DNA from: Agrobacterium sp. AGB01
Lineage (GTDB): Bacteria; Pseudomonadota; Alphaproteobacteria; Rhizobiales; Rhizobiaceae
NCBI RefSeq assembly: GCF_014851585.1
Contig: NZ_JACVAB010000001.1
Span: 992,001 to 1,056,000 of the forward strand
Direction of reading: 5' to 3'
DNA: 64,000 nucleotides
The stretch's first letter is position 1. Each line of letters begins with the position of its first letter. Shown in pieces: positions 19,920 through 28,447 of the stretch. The translations under genes were made by a program, and so were the position numbers. Below the pieces are notes generated by a model, which had not been told where the DNA came from, did not search any database, and saw nothing but the letters and a program-made list of their open reading frames with translations.

Positions 19920-20495
19920 TTATTCGTTGTCGAAGTCGCCTTCGGCTTCTGGATCGAAGAAGTCTTCTGGACGCAGAGCATCTTCGTCAACGCCGTAGAT
20001 AGCGTCAGCAGAGGTGAGGCTTTCGCCCTTTGCCTGACGTTCAGCTTCTTCAGCAGAACGAGCAACGTTCAGCTCAACCGAGATTTCAACTTCGGAATGC
20101 AGGTGCAGGAGAACGTTGTGAATGCCGATGGTCTTGATCGGTGTGTTCAGCTCAACCTGGTTACGACCAACGGTGAAGCCTTCTGCAGACAGGATTTCAG
20201 CAACGTCGCGAGCAGCAACGGAACCGTACAGCTGGCCGGTTTCGCCTGCGGAGCGAACGACGATGAAGGACTTGCCTTCGAGTGCTGCTGCAACCTTGTC
20301 GGCTTCAGACTTGCGCTCGAGGTTACGAGCTTCGAGCGTTGCACGCTCAGAGTCGAAACGGGTCTTGTTGGCAGCGTTGGCGCGCAGAGCCTTGCCCTGT
20401 GGCAGCAGGAAGTTACGTGCGTAACCGTCGCGAACCTTGACGATTTCGCCCATCTGGCCGAGCTTGTTGATGCGTTCGAGAAGAATGACTTCCAT
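19920..20495 (-). CDS. rplI: 50S ribosomal protein L9
   Basis: L9 binds 23S rRNA at the base of the L1 stalk and helps hold the reading frame. It has 191 residues from the ATG at 20495 ([16 protein letters not shown]), although the frame is open further upstream through the preceding gene. The N-terminal domain carries the conserved [16 protein letters not shown] loop. The protein is longer than the E. coli one through an acidic tail ([26 protein letters not shown] composition), typical of rhizobia. It lies 20 bp behind the DUF2232 gene. Confidence 0.96.
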   Translation of the reverse strand: MEVILLERINKLGQMGEIVKVRDGYARNFLLPQGKALRANAANKTRFDSERATLEARNLERKSEADKVAAALEGKSFIVVRSAGETGQLYGSVAARDVAEILSAEGFTVGRNQVELNTPIKTIGIHNVLLHLHSEVEISVELNVARSAEEAERQAKGESLTSADAIYGVDEDALRPEDFFDPEAEGDFDNE

Positions 20496-20515
20496 CTTCT
20501 TGATCCTTTCTTGTT

Positions 20516-21490
20516 TTAATTGTTGGTTTCGTTCGTTGTGTCTGTTTTCCGCATCGGAGTAAGAGAAATCGTGCTGCGCACGTCGCTCATGCCGATGACG
20601 AGAATGATGAGCAGCGGCAACATGAAGACCGCCGAGAGATAAGCAAGCAGCAGAACCGGCAGACGCCAGTCCTTGCCGCGTGTCCGGTAATGCAGCGACG
20701 CATAACCCGACATCAGGAAACCTGCGCCGAATGTTCCTGCGATAACCGCACCACACATGGCGATGACCCCGCCAAGGAAGGTTGCGACGATACCAGCAAG
20801 GAACACGAATACCGCGTTGCGATGCATGCGAAGTGCTGCCGGAATGTCCTCACGTGGGCGAAGGCCCTTGCCGAAAGAACCAACCAGGCGGCTGGCAAAA
20901 TAATAGGCTGCAAACAGCAGCATAACCCAAAGAGCACCCTGCATGATTGGCAGCATCAGCACCATTAGAGACTTCGTCTGGGCAAGCGCCAACTGGTCAG
21001 GGGAGAAGGATGGTTCCTGCGCCGTGACCGAAGACATCATCAGGTCAACCATCTGTGACACCAGTTCTGGGCCGTAACCGATGATCGAGCCGAGAATGAT
21101 AACGGCAATGCTGATGGCGATGCACAGATGCAGGATGATGCCGGATAGTGGGTACCAGGCAAGCAGGTCTTCAGGACCGCCGATTTCCGATGCCGGGCGC
21201 GCAAGATTGGCGTGGTGCGAAATCCAGGCAGCAGGTACCAGCGTGAAAATCGCCAAACTCAGCACAGCTAACATCGGAGCCATCAGTGACCCGACAACGC
21301 AAGCGGTAATAACGGCGATAATGGAGGCGCGATTGCCCCAGCCGAGGCCGGCAATGAAAACAGGCATTGCGGAGGCGGCGTAAAGCAGGAACGCTAAAGA
21401 CGGCTGTCTGCTTGCGCCCAGTGTCAGAAACACGGCGGCAATACCGGCAAGAATACCGGAAATCAGCACTGTCTGGTTCAACTTTATCAC
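20516..21490 (-). CDS. DUF2232 family membrane protein
   Basis: This 324-residue protein has about eight hydrophobic helices, resembling the YybS/DUF2232 family, whose function is not established. Translation starts at GTG, with AGGA upstream. It stands between rpsR and rplI, a position conserved in rhizobia. A strong terminator after rpsR suggests that it and rplI have their own promoter or depend on read-through. Confidence 0.85.
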   Translation of the reverse strand: MIKLNQTVLISGILAGIAAVFLTLGASRQPSLAFLLYAASAMPVFIAGLGWGNRASIIAVITACVVGSLMAPMLAVLSLAIFTLVPAAWISHHANLARPASEIGGPEDLLAWYPLSGIILHLCIAISIAVIILGSIIGYGPELVSQMVDLMMSSVTAQEPSFSPDQLALAQTKSLMVLMLPIMQGALWVMLLFAAYYFASRLVGSFGKGLRPREDIPAALRMHRNAVFVFLAGIVATFLGGVIAMCGAVIAGTFGAGFLMSGYASLHYRTRGKDWRLPVLLLAYLSAVFMLPLLIILVIGMSDVRSTISLTPMRKTDTTNETNN

Positions 21491-21640
21491 GTCGCTGTCC
21501 TGCTTCTATAGCAGTTAGAGGACCGTCTTTAAAAACGTCGTCCCCAACATGGGTTTTATGTCTGGTATCGATCCGCGCCCAACGCGGAAGGAATTCGAAG
21601 CTGCGACCGACTGATTAAAAGTCAGTTGCGCTGTAGAAAA

Positions 21641-21667
21641 ACGAGGCTGCACAACGTGCAGCCTCGT
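21641..21667 (-). terminator. Rho-independent terminator after rpsR
   Basis: An 11-bp perfect stem (ACGAGGCTGCA / TGCAGCCTCGT), extendable by one C-G pair. On the minus strand a TTTTTCT tract follows directly. It begins 11 bp past the rpsR stop and separates rpsF-rpsR from the DUF2232-rplI pair. Confidence 0.88.
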
Positions 21668-21677
21668 CTTGAGTTCA

Positions 21678-21926
21678 TTACGCTACAACGTATGGCAGCA
21701 GGCCGAGGAAGCGTGCACGCTTGATCGCCTGAGCGAGTTCGCGCTGCTTCTTCTGGGAAACGGCTGTGATACGGGAAGGAACGATCTTGCCGCGCTCGGA
21801 AATGTAGCGCTGCAGAAGACGGATGTCCTTGTAGTCGATCTTCGGAGCGTTAGCGCCGGAGAAGGGGCACGTCTTGCGACGGCGGTGGAACGGGCGGCGT
21901 GCCTGAGAAGATGATGCGTCAGCCAT
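21678..21926 (-). CDS. rpsR: 30S ribosomal protein S18
   Basis: This is an 82-residue protein with the S18 signature [10 protein letters not shown] and the C-terminal [21 protein letters not shown] block. S18 pairs with S6 on the 30S platform. The ATG has an AAGGAG site eight bases upstream. It follows rpsF by 18 bp, the standard order, and a terminator ends the pair. Confidence 0.97.
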   Translation of the reverse strand: MADASSSQARRPFHRRRKTCPFSGANAPKIDYKDIRLLQRYISERGKIVPSRITAVSQKKQRELAQAIKRARFLGLLPYVVA

Positions 21927-21944
21927 TGTTTTTCTCCTTAACGC

Positions 21945-22376
21945 TTATGCACGGTCTGTGCGCGGACGGGGAGCGCGTTCGAAGCCGCCTTCACGCGGGC
22001 CACGATCAGAACGCTCTGGACGGTCGCCATCACGACGTGGACGGTCGTCACGGTCGCGCTTCTGCATCATAGCAGACGGGCCTTCCTCGTGAGCTTCAAC
22101 AGCGATGGTCATGTAACGAAGAACGTCTTCGTTGATGCGCATCTGACGCTCTACTTCGTGGATAGCTGCTGCTGGTGCATCGATGTCCATCAGGGCGTAG
22201 TGAGCCTTGCGGTTCTTCTTGATGCGGTATGTCAGGGACTTGAGGCCCCAGTTCTCGACTCGGCCAATCTTGCCGCCGAACGATTCGATAACGCCCTTGT
22301 ACTGTTCTACGAGTGCGTCAACCTGCTGGGCGGAAATGTCCTGCCGAGCAAGGAAGATGTGTTCATAAAGAGCCAT
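21945..22376 (-). CDS. rpsF: 30S ribosomal protein S6
   Basis: This is S6, 143 residues: the ferredoxin-like core ([15 protein letters not shown] ... [13 protein letters not shown]) spans about 1-100 and is followed by an Arg/Asp/Pro-rich basic-acidic tail. The tail is an alphaproteobacterial extension. S6 forms a heterodimer with S18 on the 30S platform and often regulates its own operon through the mRNA leader; the leader here is about 220 nt if the promoter proposed upstream is right. Confidence 0.97.
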   Translation of the reverse strand: MALYEHIFLARQDISAQQVDALVEQYKGVIESFGGKIGRVENWGLKSLTYRIKKNRKAHYALMDIDAPAAAIHEVERQMRINEDVLRYMTIAVEAHEEGPSAMMQKRDRDDRPRRDGDRPERSDRGPREGGFERAPRPRTDRA

Positions 22377-22716
22377 AATAGCTTGCCTTTCTTGCGTTTT
22401 GTTCTCACCCGGTTACGGCGCTAAGCCTCAACGACTGGTCTTGATCGGGAAAACCCGTTGCAAGAAAAGTGTTGTTCGAGACGGTCGAGAGCGGAGACAC
22501 GGGAGGCCGGAAAAACCTTATGGTTCCTGCTGTTTCGAAAACGAAACCAGCCCTCCGTTCAGCCACCAGCCAGTAAGACCGGATGTTGCGAACAGCGCGC
22601 TTATACGCATTTCTGGCCGTATTGCAAGACTTCGCAGCAAAAAGGCGGTGCGGAAGTGCCTTTAAGACGCTGGGTTCAACGTGAGGTCTTCAATTTTCCA
22701 TGCTTGAAGTCTTCTT
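22377..22716. other. rpsF leader and intergenic region
   Basis: This is 340 bp with no supported gene. It contains the candidate rpsF promoter (22600-22627) and a long untranslated leader that could carry S6:S18 autoregulation. I could not confirm the known leader motif by eye. Confidence 0.5.
22600..22627 (-). promoter_or_regulatory. Candidate rpsF-rpsR promoter
   Basis: On the minus strand: TTGCAA, 16 bp, TATAAG. It lies about 225 bp upstream of the rpsF start. The match to the alphaproteobacterial housekeeping consensus is good at the -10, fair at the -35. Confidence 0.45.
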
Positions 22717-23232
22717 TTACGAAAGTGGTGACGTCTGCTTTTTCCATTTGCGCAGGCGACTACGGGCGTTGGCGTAGGGTGATGCCGTATTGAACTGGAT
22801 CATGCGACCCAGGCTCCATTTGCCGTACCACGGGCGGCCATACAAGGCGTCATCATCCAACGAGTGAACGAGAGACATCAACTCTTGATGTGTGGTTTCA
22901 AAGCGCAGCAACAATGGCACATAGGATAGAGAATCATAGTCGCGGTAGAACTTGGCTGCGAGTTTGCCGAGTTCATTCCATTTATATCCGGTTTCCGGAA
23001 AATCGGGTTCTTCACCGGCAGCACGTAACCTGTACCATTTGAGAACAAGTTCGCCCCAGCCGGTCAGATAGGCCACCAGATCTTTCACGCTTATAGTCGT
23101 GCCTTTGGCGTGACCTTCCAAATCGGACGTGGTCGCCAAGGTCTGAGGTATAGAAGCAAGCTCGGACAGCAGTTTTACGAAACCGCTCTCCATGGCGTTT
23201 AAAAGCTCTGCCTTGGTCTGCGGTACTGCCAT
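22717..23232 (-). CDS. ClbS/DfsB family four-helix protein
   Basis: This 171-residue protein resembles the DUF1706 family (ClbS, DfsB), a four-helix DinB-like bundle. Recognisable parts are ISVKDLVAYLTGWGELVLKWY near 48 and PWYGKWSLGRMIQFNTASPYANARSRLRKWKK-type C-terminus. ClbS protects colibactin producers, but most members have no known role, so none is assigned. It follows the aldo-keto reductase on the same strand, separated by a good terminator. Confidence 0.85.
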   Translation of the reverse strand: MAVPQTKAELLNAMESGFVKLLSELASIPQTLATTSDLEGHAKGTTISVKDLVAYLTGWGELVLKWYRLRAAGEEPDFPETGYKWNELGKLAAKFYRDYDSLSYVPLLLRFETTHQELMSLVHSLDDDALYGRPWYGKWSLGRMIQFNTASPYANARSRLRKWKKQTSPLS

Positions 23233-23254
23233 GCCTGATGCCTTCGGCGAATTA

Positions 23255-23290
23255 AAAAGCGCGGTAACTGCGCTGAGCTACCGCGCTTTT
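23255..23290 (-). terminator. Rho-independent terminator of aldo-keto reductase
   Basis: A 12-bp perfect stem (AAAAGCGCGGTA / TACCGCGCTTTT) with a 12-nt loop begins 7 bp past the aldo-keto reductase stop. On the minus strand the right arm runs into TTTTTAAT. Confidence 0.85.
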
Positions 23291-23296
23291 ATGGGA

Positions 23297-24340
23297 TCAG
23301 ATCGGCATCGGGTACAGGCGGTGTATTGCCGCAATGCCCTTCAGCACGTCGTCGGAAAGTGTCACGTCCTTGGCAGCGACATCTGTTTTCAACTGTTCCA
23401 TCGTCGTCGCGCCAATAATGCAAGACGCCATGAACGGACGTGTCAGTGTAAATGCGATCGCCAGCTGTGCTGCATCCAGTCCGTGCTGGGCAGCAAGATC
23501 GAGATAGGCTTTGACAGGTGCCTCCTGAAGAGGCTGAAGACGGCCGCCGATATCGGTGTTGATGGTGCCGCGCGAACCGGCCGGTCGGCCGCCGTTCTGG
23601 TACTTGCCGGTCAAAATGCCGCCAGCCAGTGGCGAATAGGCCAAAAGGCCGACATTCTCATGGTGGGCAACTTCAGCCAGGTCGAGATCGAATGAACGAT
23701 ACAGCAGATTATATTCATTCTGAATGCTGGCGACGCGCGGCAGGCCCTTGGCCTCTGCCAGATCGATATACTTCTGTGTGCCCCAGGCGCTTTCATTGGA
23801 CAGGCCGATAGCACGGATTTTTCCGGCTTTCACCAGTTCACCCAGTGTGTCGAGCTTTTCATTGATCTCGGCAAGTGTGCGGACAGTGTCCTGTCCCGAA
23901 GCATCAAAACCCCACGCGCCGCGGAAGTGATAGGTGCCGCGGTTTGGCCAATGGACCTGATAAAGGTCGATATAGTCTGTGCGCAGGCGCTTCAGGCTGG
24001 TGTCGACGGCCTCGCGAATGCCATCAGCATCGATATCGCGACCGTTACGGATATAAGGACGGCCGGAACCGGCAACTTTCGTGGCCAGAACGACATCCTT
24101 GCGTTTGCCGGTTTTCTGGAACCATGTGCCGATATAGTCTTCGGTAAGGCCCTGCGTTTCGGCCGAAACCGGTGTCGTCGGGTACAATTCGGCGGTGTCG
24201 AAGAAGTTCACACCGTTTTCCACGGCATAATCCATCTGTTCGTGCGCTTGCGCTTCCGTATTCTGCGTGCCCCATGTCATGGTGCCAAGGCAGATTTCCG
24301 ACACGGAAATGCCCGTGCGCCCGAGGGTGTTGTATTTCAT
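23297..24340 (-). CDS. Aldo/keto reductase
   Basis: This 347-residue NADP(H)-dependent reductase of the AKR superfamily resembles the Tas/YajO group. The catalytic tetrad is visible as Asp48, Tyr53, Lys88 and His130. The phosphate-binding stretch IIGATTMEQL near the C-terminus is also present. The physiological carbonyl substrate cannot be told. It is divergent from fabD, with about 214 bp between the start codons. Confidence 0.92.
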   Translation of the reverse strand: MKYNTLGRTGISVSEICLGTMTWGTQNTEAQAHEQMDYAVENGVNFFDTAELYPTTPVSAETQGLTEDYIGTWFQKTGKRKDVVLATKVAGSGRPYIRNGRDIDADGIREAVDTSLKRLRTDYIDLYQVHWPNRGTYHFRGAWGFDASGQDTVRTLAEINEKLDTLGELVKAGKIRAIGLSNESAWGTQKYIDLAEAKGLPRVASIQNEYNLLYRSFDLDLAEVAHHENVGLLAYSPLAGGILTGKYQNGGRPAGSRGTINTDIGGRLQPLQEAPVKAYLDLAAQHGLDAAQLAIAFTLTRPFMASCIIGATTMEQLKTDVAAKDVTLSDDVLKGIAAIHRLYPMPI

Positions 24341-24554
24341 GAATGAAATTCCTGACGTGATGAAAGAAAAGGGAAGGTCTTGGAATTTAGGAAGGAATTG
24401 CGCTGGCGCAAGTCAAAAATATTGGTTCTGGTAACCGGGTATAAAACCGCAAGGACTTGTGAATCCGCAGTTTCTAAGCGGCATCGCACTTGACTCCGTA
24501 CGTCATTGCGTGAATTGGAAAGCAAAAAATAACCGAAAAAACAGGAAATACCTC

Positions 24555-25499
24555 ATGAAAATCGCTTTCACCTTTCCCGGACAGGGCAGCCAGTCCGTTG
24601 GCATGGGCAAGGATCTTGCCGAGAATTTCGCTGAAGCTCGTGCGGTTTTTGAAGAAGTTGACGAGGCTCTGGGACAGAAGCTTTCCGACATCATGTGGAA
24701 TGGCCCGGAAGAATCCTTGACGCTGACGGCAAATGCCCAGCCTGCGCTGATGGCTGTTTCCGTTGCGGTCATGCGCGTTCTGGAAGCCAAGGGCCTGAAC
24801 CTTGCCGACAAGGTTTCCTTTGTTGCCGGTCATTCACTCGGTGAATATTCTGCGCTATGCGCTGCCGGTACATTCTCGCTGGGCGACACCGCCCGTTTGC
24901 TGCGCATTCGTGGCAATGCCATGCAGGCTGCGGTTCCAGTTGGTCAGGGCGCAATGGCGGCCATCATCGGTCTCGAGCACGGTGATGTCGAAGCGATCTG
25001 CAAGGATGCGGCCGCTGGCGGCATCTGCCAGATTGCTAATGACAATGGTGGTGGCCAGCTGGTTATCTCCGGCTCAAAGGCTCCTGTTGAACAGGCGGCT
25101 GCACTGGCCTCCGAAAAGGGCGCAAAGCGCGCCATCATGTTGCCAGTCTCCGCACCGTTCCATTCGGCACTGATGGCGCCGGCTGCTGACGCCATGCGCG
25201 AAGCGCTTGCCAACGTGACAAAACATAACCCGGTCGTGCCGGTTGTTGCCAATGTGCGCGCAGCCCCGGTGACAGATGCGGAAGAAATCGCCAGACTGCT
25301 GGTCGAGCAGGTGACGGGTCAGGTTCGCTGGCGCGAAACCGTTGAGTGGTTCGCCGCCAGTGATGTGACTCAATTGTATGAGATTGGCTCCGGCAAGGTG
25401 CTAACCGGTCTGGCAAAGCGTATCGACAAGACGGTTTCTGGCACTGCAGTGAATACTGCAGCCGATATTGACGCCGCCATTGCAACGCTTCTTGGCTGA
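24555..25499 (+). CDS. fabD: Malonyl-CoA:ACP transacylase
   Basis: FabD loads malonate onto acyl carrier protein for fatty-acid elongation. It has 314 residues from the ATG at 24555 (MKIAFTFPGQGSQ); a longer in-frame reading exists but gives a leader not seen in the family. The nucleophile is Ser94 in GHSLG, and the histidine partner lies in APFHSALM near 199. It heads the cluster fabD-fabG-acpP-fabF. Confidence 0.96.
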   Translation: MKIAFTFPGQGSQSVGMGKDLAENFAEARAVFEEVDEALGQKLSDIMWNGPEESLTLTANAQPALMAVSVAVMRVLEAKGLNLADKVSFVAGHSLGEYSALCAAGTFSLGDTARLLRIRGNAMQAAVPVGQGAMAAIIGLEHGDVEAICKDAAAGGICQIANDNGGGQLVISGSKAPVEQAAALASEKGAKRAIMLPVSAPFHSALMAPAADAMREALANVTKHNPVVPVVANVRAAPVTDAEEIARLLVEQVTGQVRWRETVEWFAASDVTQLYEIGSGKVLTGLAKRIDKTVSGTAVNTAADIDAAIATLLG

Positions 25500-25532
25500 A
25501 TGCAGCGCGCATTTTGAGATAAGGATAAAAAC

Positions 25533-26270
25533 ATGTTTGATCTGACTGGCCGCAAAGCACTTGTTACCGGCGCAACCGGTGGCATCGGCGAAGAAATCGC
25601 CCGTATGCTGCATGCGCAGGGCGCAACGGTTGGCCTGCACGGCACCCGCGTCGAAAAGCTTGAAGCGCTGGCTGCTGAACTTGGCGACCGCGTGAAGATT
25701 TTCCCGGCAAACCTTTCCGACCGCGACGAAGTCAAGGCGCTGGGCGAAAAGGCTGAAGCTGAGCTGGGTGGCGTCGACATTCTGGTCAACAATGCCGGCA
25801 TCACCAAGGACGGCCTGTTCGTGCGCATGAGCGACGAGGACTGGGATAATGTTCTCGAAGTGAACCTGACAGCCATGTTCCGCCTGACGCGCGAACTGAC
25901 GCATCCGATGATGCGCCGCCGTTTTGGCCGTATCATCAACATCACCTCGATTGTTGGCGTGACCGGCAACCCGGGCCAGGCAAACTACTGTGCCTCCAAG
26001 GCCGGTATGATCGGCTTTTCGAAGTCGCTGGCGCAGGAAATTGCAACCCGTAACGTCACCGTCAACTGTGTTGCTCCAGGCTTCATCGAATCGGCCATGA
26101 CCGGCAAGTTGAACGATAAGCAGAAAGAAGCCATCATGGGTGCCATTCCCATGAAGCGCATGGGTACTGGCGCCGAAGTCGCGTCGGCTGTTCTGTACCT
26201 TGCTTCGAATGAGGCTGCGTACATGACCGGACAGACGTTGCACGTCAACGGCGGCATGGCGATGATCTAA
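25533..26270 (+). CDS. fabG: 3-oxoacyl-ACP reductase
   Basis: FabG reduces 3-ketoacyl-ACP with NADPH in each round of fatty-acid elongation. It is an SDR of 245 residues with the cofactor motif TGATGGIG (12-19), NNAG at 86-89, and the catalytic Ser139, Tyr152 and Lys156. It lies 33 bp behind fabD with an AAGGA ribosome site. Its family-typical C-terminus ends GQTLHVNGGMAMI. Confidence 0.96.
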   Translation: MFDLTGRKALVTGATGGIGEEIARMLHAQGATVGLHGTRVEKLEALAAELGDRVKIFPANLSDRDEVKALGEKAEAELGGVDILVNNAGITKDGLFVRMSDEDWDNVLEVNLTAMFRLTRELTHPMMRRRFGRIINITSIVGVTGNPGQANYCASKAGMIGFSKSLAQEIATRNVTVNCVAPGFIESAMTGKLNDKQKEAIMGAIPMKRMGTGAEVASAVLYLASNEAAYMTGQTLHVNGGMAMI

Positions 26271-26601
26271 AGCGTTGTTTCTTCGCATGTCGTTTGCAAA
26301 CGTCTTTGCGCGACATGCGTTACGCCCGCAGGCATTGTCAGGCTCAAATAGTCTGTAGAGTGCGGTGTGCGGCGCGATTTTCAGTCTTTTCGCCCGAATG
26401 AAACCGTGTTAATCGGGCGAAGACTGTGAACAGTTGTCCCGTCGGGAACAGGCGATGGTTGCTCTTTTTTGTGACTATGGCTAGCCTTAGGCGGGGTGAA
26501 AGGGTTTGCCCTCGGTGCTGGATTTGAACAGCGCATGCGGGTGTTAACAGGGCAGGGTGTCGCAAGGCAGCCCTTCAAGGATAAAGGTCGAGGAAACCGA
26601 C
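26271..26601. other. Intergenic region fabG / acpP
   Basis: This is 331 bp with no supported gene. The left end holds an imperfect long hairpin with an internal palindrome (26284-26319). The rest should carry the acpP promoter, since acpP normally needs very strong expression, but I could not choose clear boxes. Confidence 0.6.
26284..26319. repeat. Hairpin with internal palindrome after fabG
   Basis: Arms CGCATGTCG (26284-26292) and CGACATGCG (26311-26319) pair perfectly. The space between them overlaps a perfect 12-bp palindrome, CGTTTGCAAACG (26291-26302). No T-tract follows. The CGCATGTCG...CGACATGC pattern resembles intergenic hairpins I recall from Brucella-group genomes, but only this one copy was noticed here. 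Confidence 0.5.
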
Positions 26602-26838
26602 ATGAGCGATATCGCAGAACGCGTAAAGAAAATTGTAATTGATCATCTTGGCGTTGACGCCGAAAAGGTTGTTGAAGGCGCAAGCTTCATCGACGATCTG
26701 GGCGCTGACTCGCTCGACACGGTCGAACTGGTTATGGCCTTCGAAGAAGAATTCGGCGTTGAAATCCCGGACGACGCTGCTGACTCCATCCTGACGGTTG
26801 GCGACGCTGTAAAGTTCATCGAAAAGGCTCAGGCCTAA
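26602..26838 (+). CDS. acpP: Acyl carrier protein
   Basis: This 78-residue acidic four-helix protein carries growing fatty acyl chains on a phosphopantetheine arm attached to Ser37 in the DSLD motif. The ATG at 26602 ([12 protein letters not shown]) has GAGGAAA upstream. The frame is open earlier, but the product length and N-terminus fit this start exactly. It is followed by a hairpin before fabF, which may set the relative amounts of the two proteins. Confidence 0.98.
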   Translation: MSDIAERVKKIVIDHLGVDAEKVVEGASFIDDLGADSLDTVELVMAFEEEFGVEIPDDAADSILTVGDAVKFIEKAQA

Positions 26839-26874
26839 TCGATCAGAATGAGGGAGGGTGAGAGCCTTCCCGCC

Positions 26875-26899
26875 TTGGCCCGGCTAAGTTCCGGGCCAA
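26875..26899 (+). terminator. Hairpin between acpP and fabF
   Basis: A 9-bp GC-rich stem (TTGGCCCGG / CCGGGCCAA) with a 7-nt loop is followed by AGTTTTAT. It is probably a partial terminator that lets acpP be made in excess of fabF. This is inference. Confidence 0.6.
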
Positions 26900-26945
26900 A
26901 GTTTTATCATGGACATGTGAATTCTATATAGGTGGAGCGTTGGCG

Positions 26946-28208
26946 ATGAGGCGTGTCGTTATCACCGGTACCGGCATGGTATCTCCTCTTGGATGCGGAA
27001 CTGAAGTAACGTGGGAACGGCTATTGGCCGGCCAAAACGGTGCCCGTCTCGTAACTGAATTCGAAGTCGAAGATCTTCCGGCAAAAATTGCCTGCCGCAT
27101 TCCAGTTGGAGATGGCTCCAACGGAACGTTCAATCCAGATGACTGGATGGAACCGAAAGAGCAGCGCAAGGTCGATCCTTTTATTATTTATGGCATGGCA
27201 GCCGCCGATATGGCGTTGAACGATGCTGGCTGGCACCCGGAAACGGACGAAGACCAGATCATGACTGGTGTTCTGATCGGTTCTGGTATTGGTGGCCTCG
27301 ATGGTATTGTTGAAGCGGGCTATACATTGCGTGACAAGGGTCCGCGTCGTGTTTCACCATTCTTCATTCCTGGGCGACTTATCAATCTTGTTTCCGGCCA
27401 GGTTTCCATTCGCCACAAGCTGCGCGGTCCGAACCACTCCGTTGTAACGGCGTGCTCCACCGGTGCGCATGCCATTGGCGACGCTGCCCGTTTGATCGCA
27501 CTAGGCGACGCGGATGTGATGGTGGCCGGTGGTGCTGAATCACCTGTTTGCCGCATTTCGCTGGCCGGTTTTGCAGCCTGCAAAGCCTTGTCTACACAGC
27601 ATAATGACGACCCACAAAAGGCGTCTCGCCCCTATGACCGTGACCGCGATGGTTTCGTGATGGGTGAGGGTGCCGGTATCGTTGTTTTGGAAGAACTGGA
27701 ACATGCCAAGGCACGCGGCGCAAAGATTTACGCCGAAGTGGTTGGCTACGGCCTGTCCGGTGATGCCTTCCACATCACCGCGCCATCTGAAGACGGTGAC
27801 GGCGCATATCGCTGCATGTCCATGGCACTGAAGCGTGCCGGCCTGACGGCTGCCGATATCGACTACATCAATGCCCATGGCACATCGACCATGGCTGACA
27901 CCATTGAACTGGGTGCGGTTGAGCGCCTGGTCGGTGATGCGGCGTCGAAAATCTCCATGTCGTCCACCAAGTCGGCCACCGGCCACTTGCTGGGCGCGGC
28001 CGGTGCAATCGAGGCGATTTTTGCAACACTGGCAATCCGCGATAATATCGTGCCGCCAACGCTGAACCTCGACAATCCCGATGTCGAGACGAAGATTGAT
28101 CTCGTGCCACACAAGGCGCGCAAGCGTGACGTGAACGTTGCCCTTTCGAACTCCTTCGGGTTTGGTGGCACCAACGCCTCGCTGGTGCTGCGTCGTTACG
28201 AAGACTAA
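26946..28208 (+). CDS. fabF: 3-oxoacyl-ACP synthase II
   Basis: FabF condenses malonyl-ACP with acyl-ACP. It has 420 residues from the ATG at 26946, with GGAG eight bases upstream; a TTG two codons earlier is also in frame. The nucleophile is Cys170 in VTACSTG, and the two histidines lie in NAHGTSTM and SATGHLLGA. The C-terminal FGFGGTNASL motif is intact. It lies downstream of acpP and upstream of mltG, a conserved order. Confidence 0.97.
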   Translation: MRRVVITGTGMVSPLGCGTEVTWERLLAGQNGARLVTEFEVEDLPAKIACRIPVGDGSNGTFNPDDWMEPKEQRKVDPFIIYGMAAADMALNDAGWHPETDEDQIMTGVLIGSGIGGLDGIVEAGYTLRDKGPRRVSPFFIPGRLINLVSGQVSIRHKLRGPNHSVVTACSTGAHAIGDAARLIALGDADVMVAGGAESPVCRISLAGFAACKALSTQHNDDPQKASRPYDRDRDGFVMGEGAGIVVLEELEHAKARGAKIYAEVVGYGLSGDAFHITAPSEDGDGAYRCMSMALKRAGLTAADIDYINAHGTSTMADTIELGAVERLVGDAASKISMSSTKSATGHLLGAAGAIEAIFATLAIRDNIVPPTLNLDNPDVETKIDLVPHKARKRDVNVALSNSFGFGGTNASLVLRRYED

Positions 28209-28266
28209 TCAAATCTTTCGTGACTTGCCGTTTGTAGCGGAATCAATCAAAAAGCGATGAACATCG

Positions 28267-28296
28267 CGGGCCGGAAACCAGATGCTTTCCGGCCCG
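28267..28296 (+). terminator. Hairpin after fabF
   Basis: An 11-bp perfect GC-rich stem (CGGGCCGGAAA / TTTCCGGCCCG) with an 8-nt loop is followed by a broken T-tract (TTGTTTATT). It probably ends the fab transcript. Confidence 0.7.
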
Positions 28297-28447
28297 TTGT
28301 TTATTCCCATGGCATGTTATTGCAGTTTTTACGCGTAACGACCTCGAAACATGGGCAAATTTGTGCAGACTGCCTGCCGAACCTGTTTTTGCCGCATTGG
28401 ATGGTCACATAGGCCATTTTGGAATGCAGAACTGAAAAGGACCGCCG

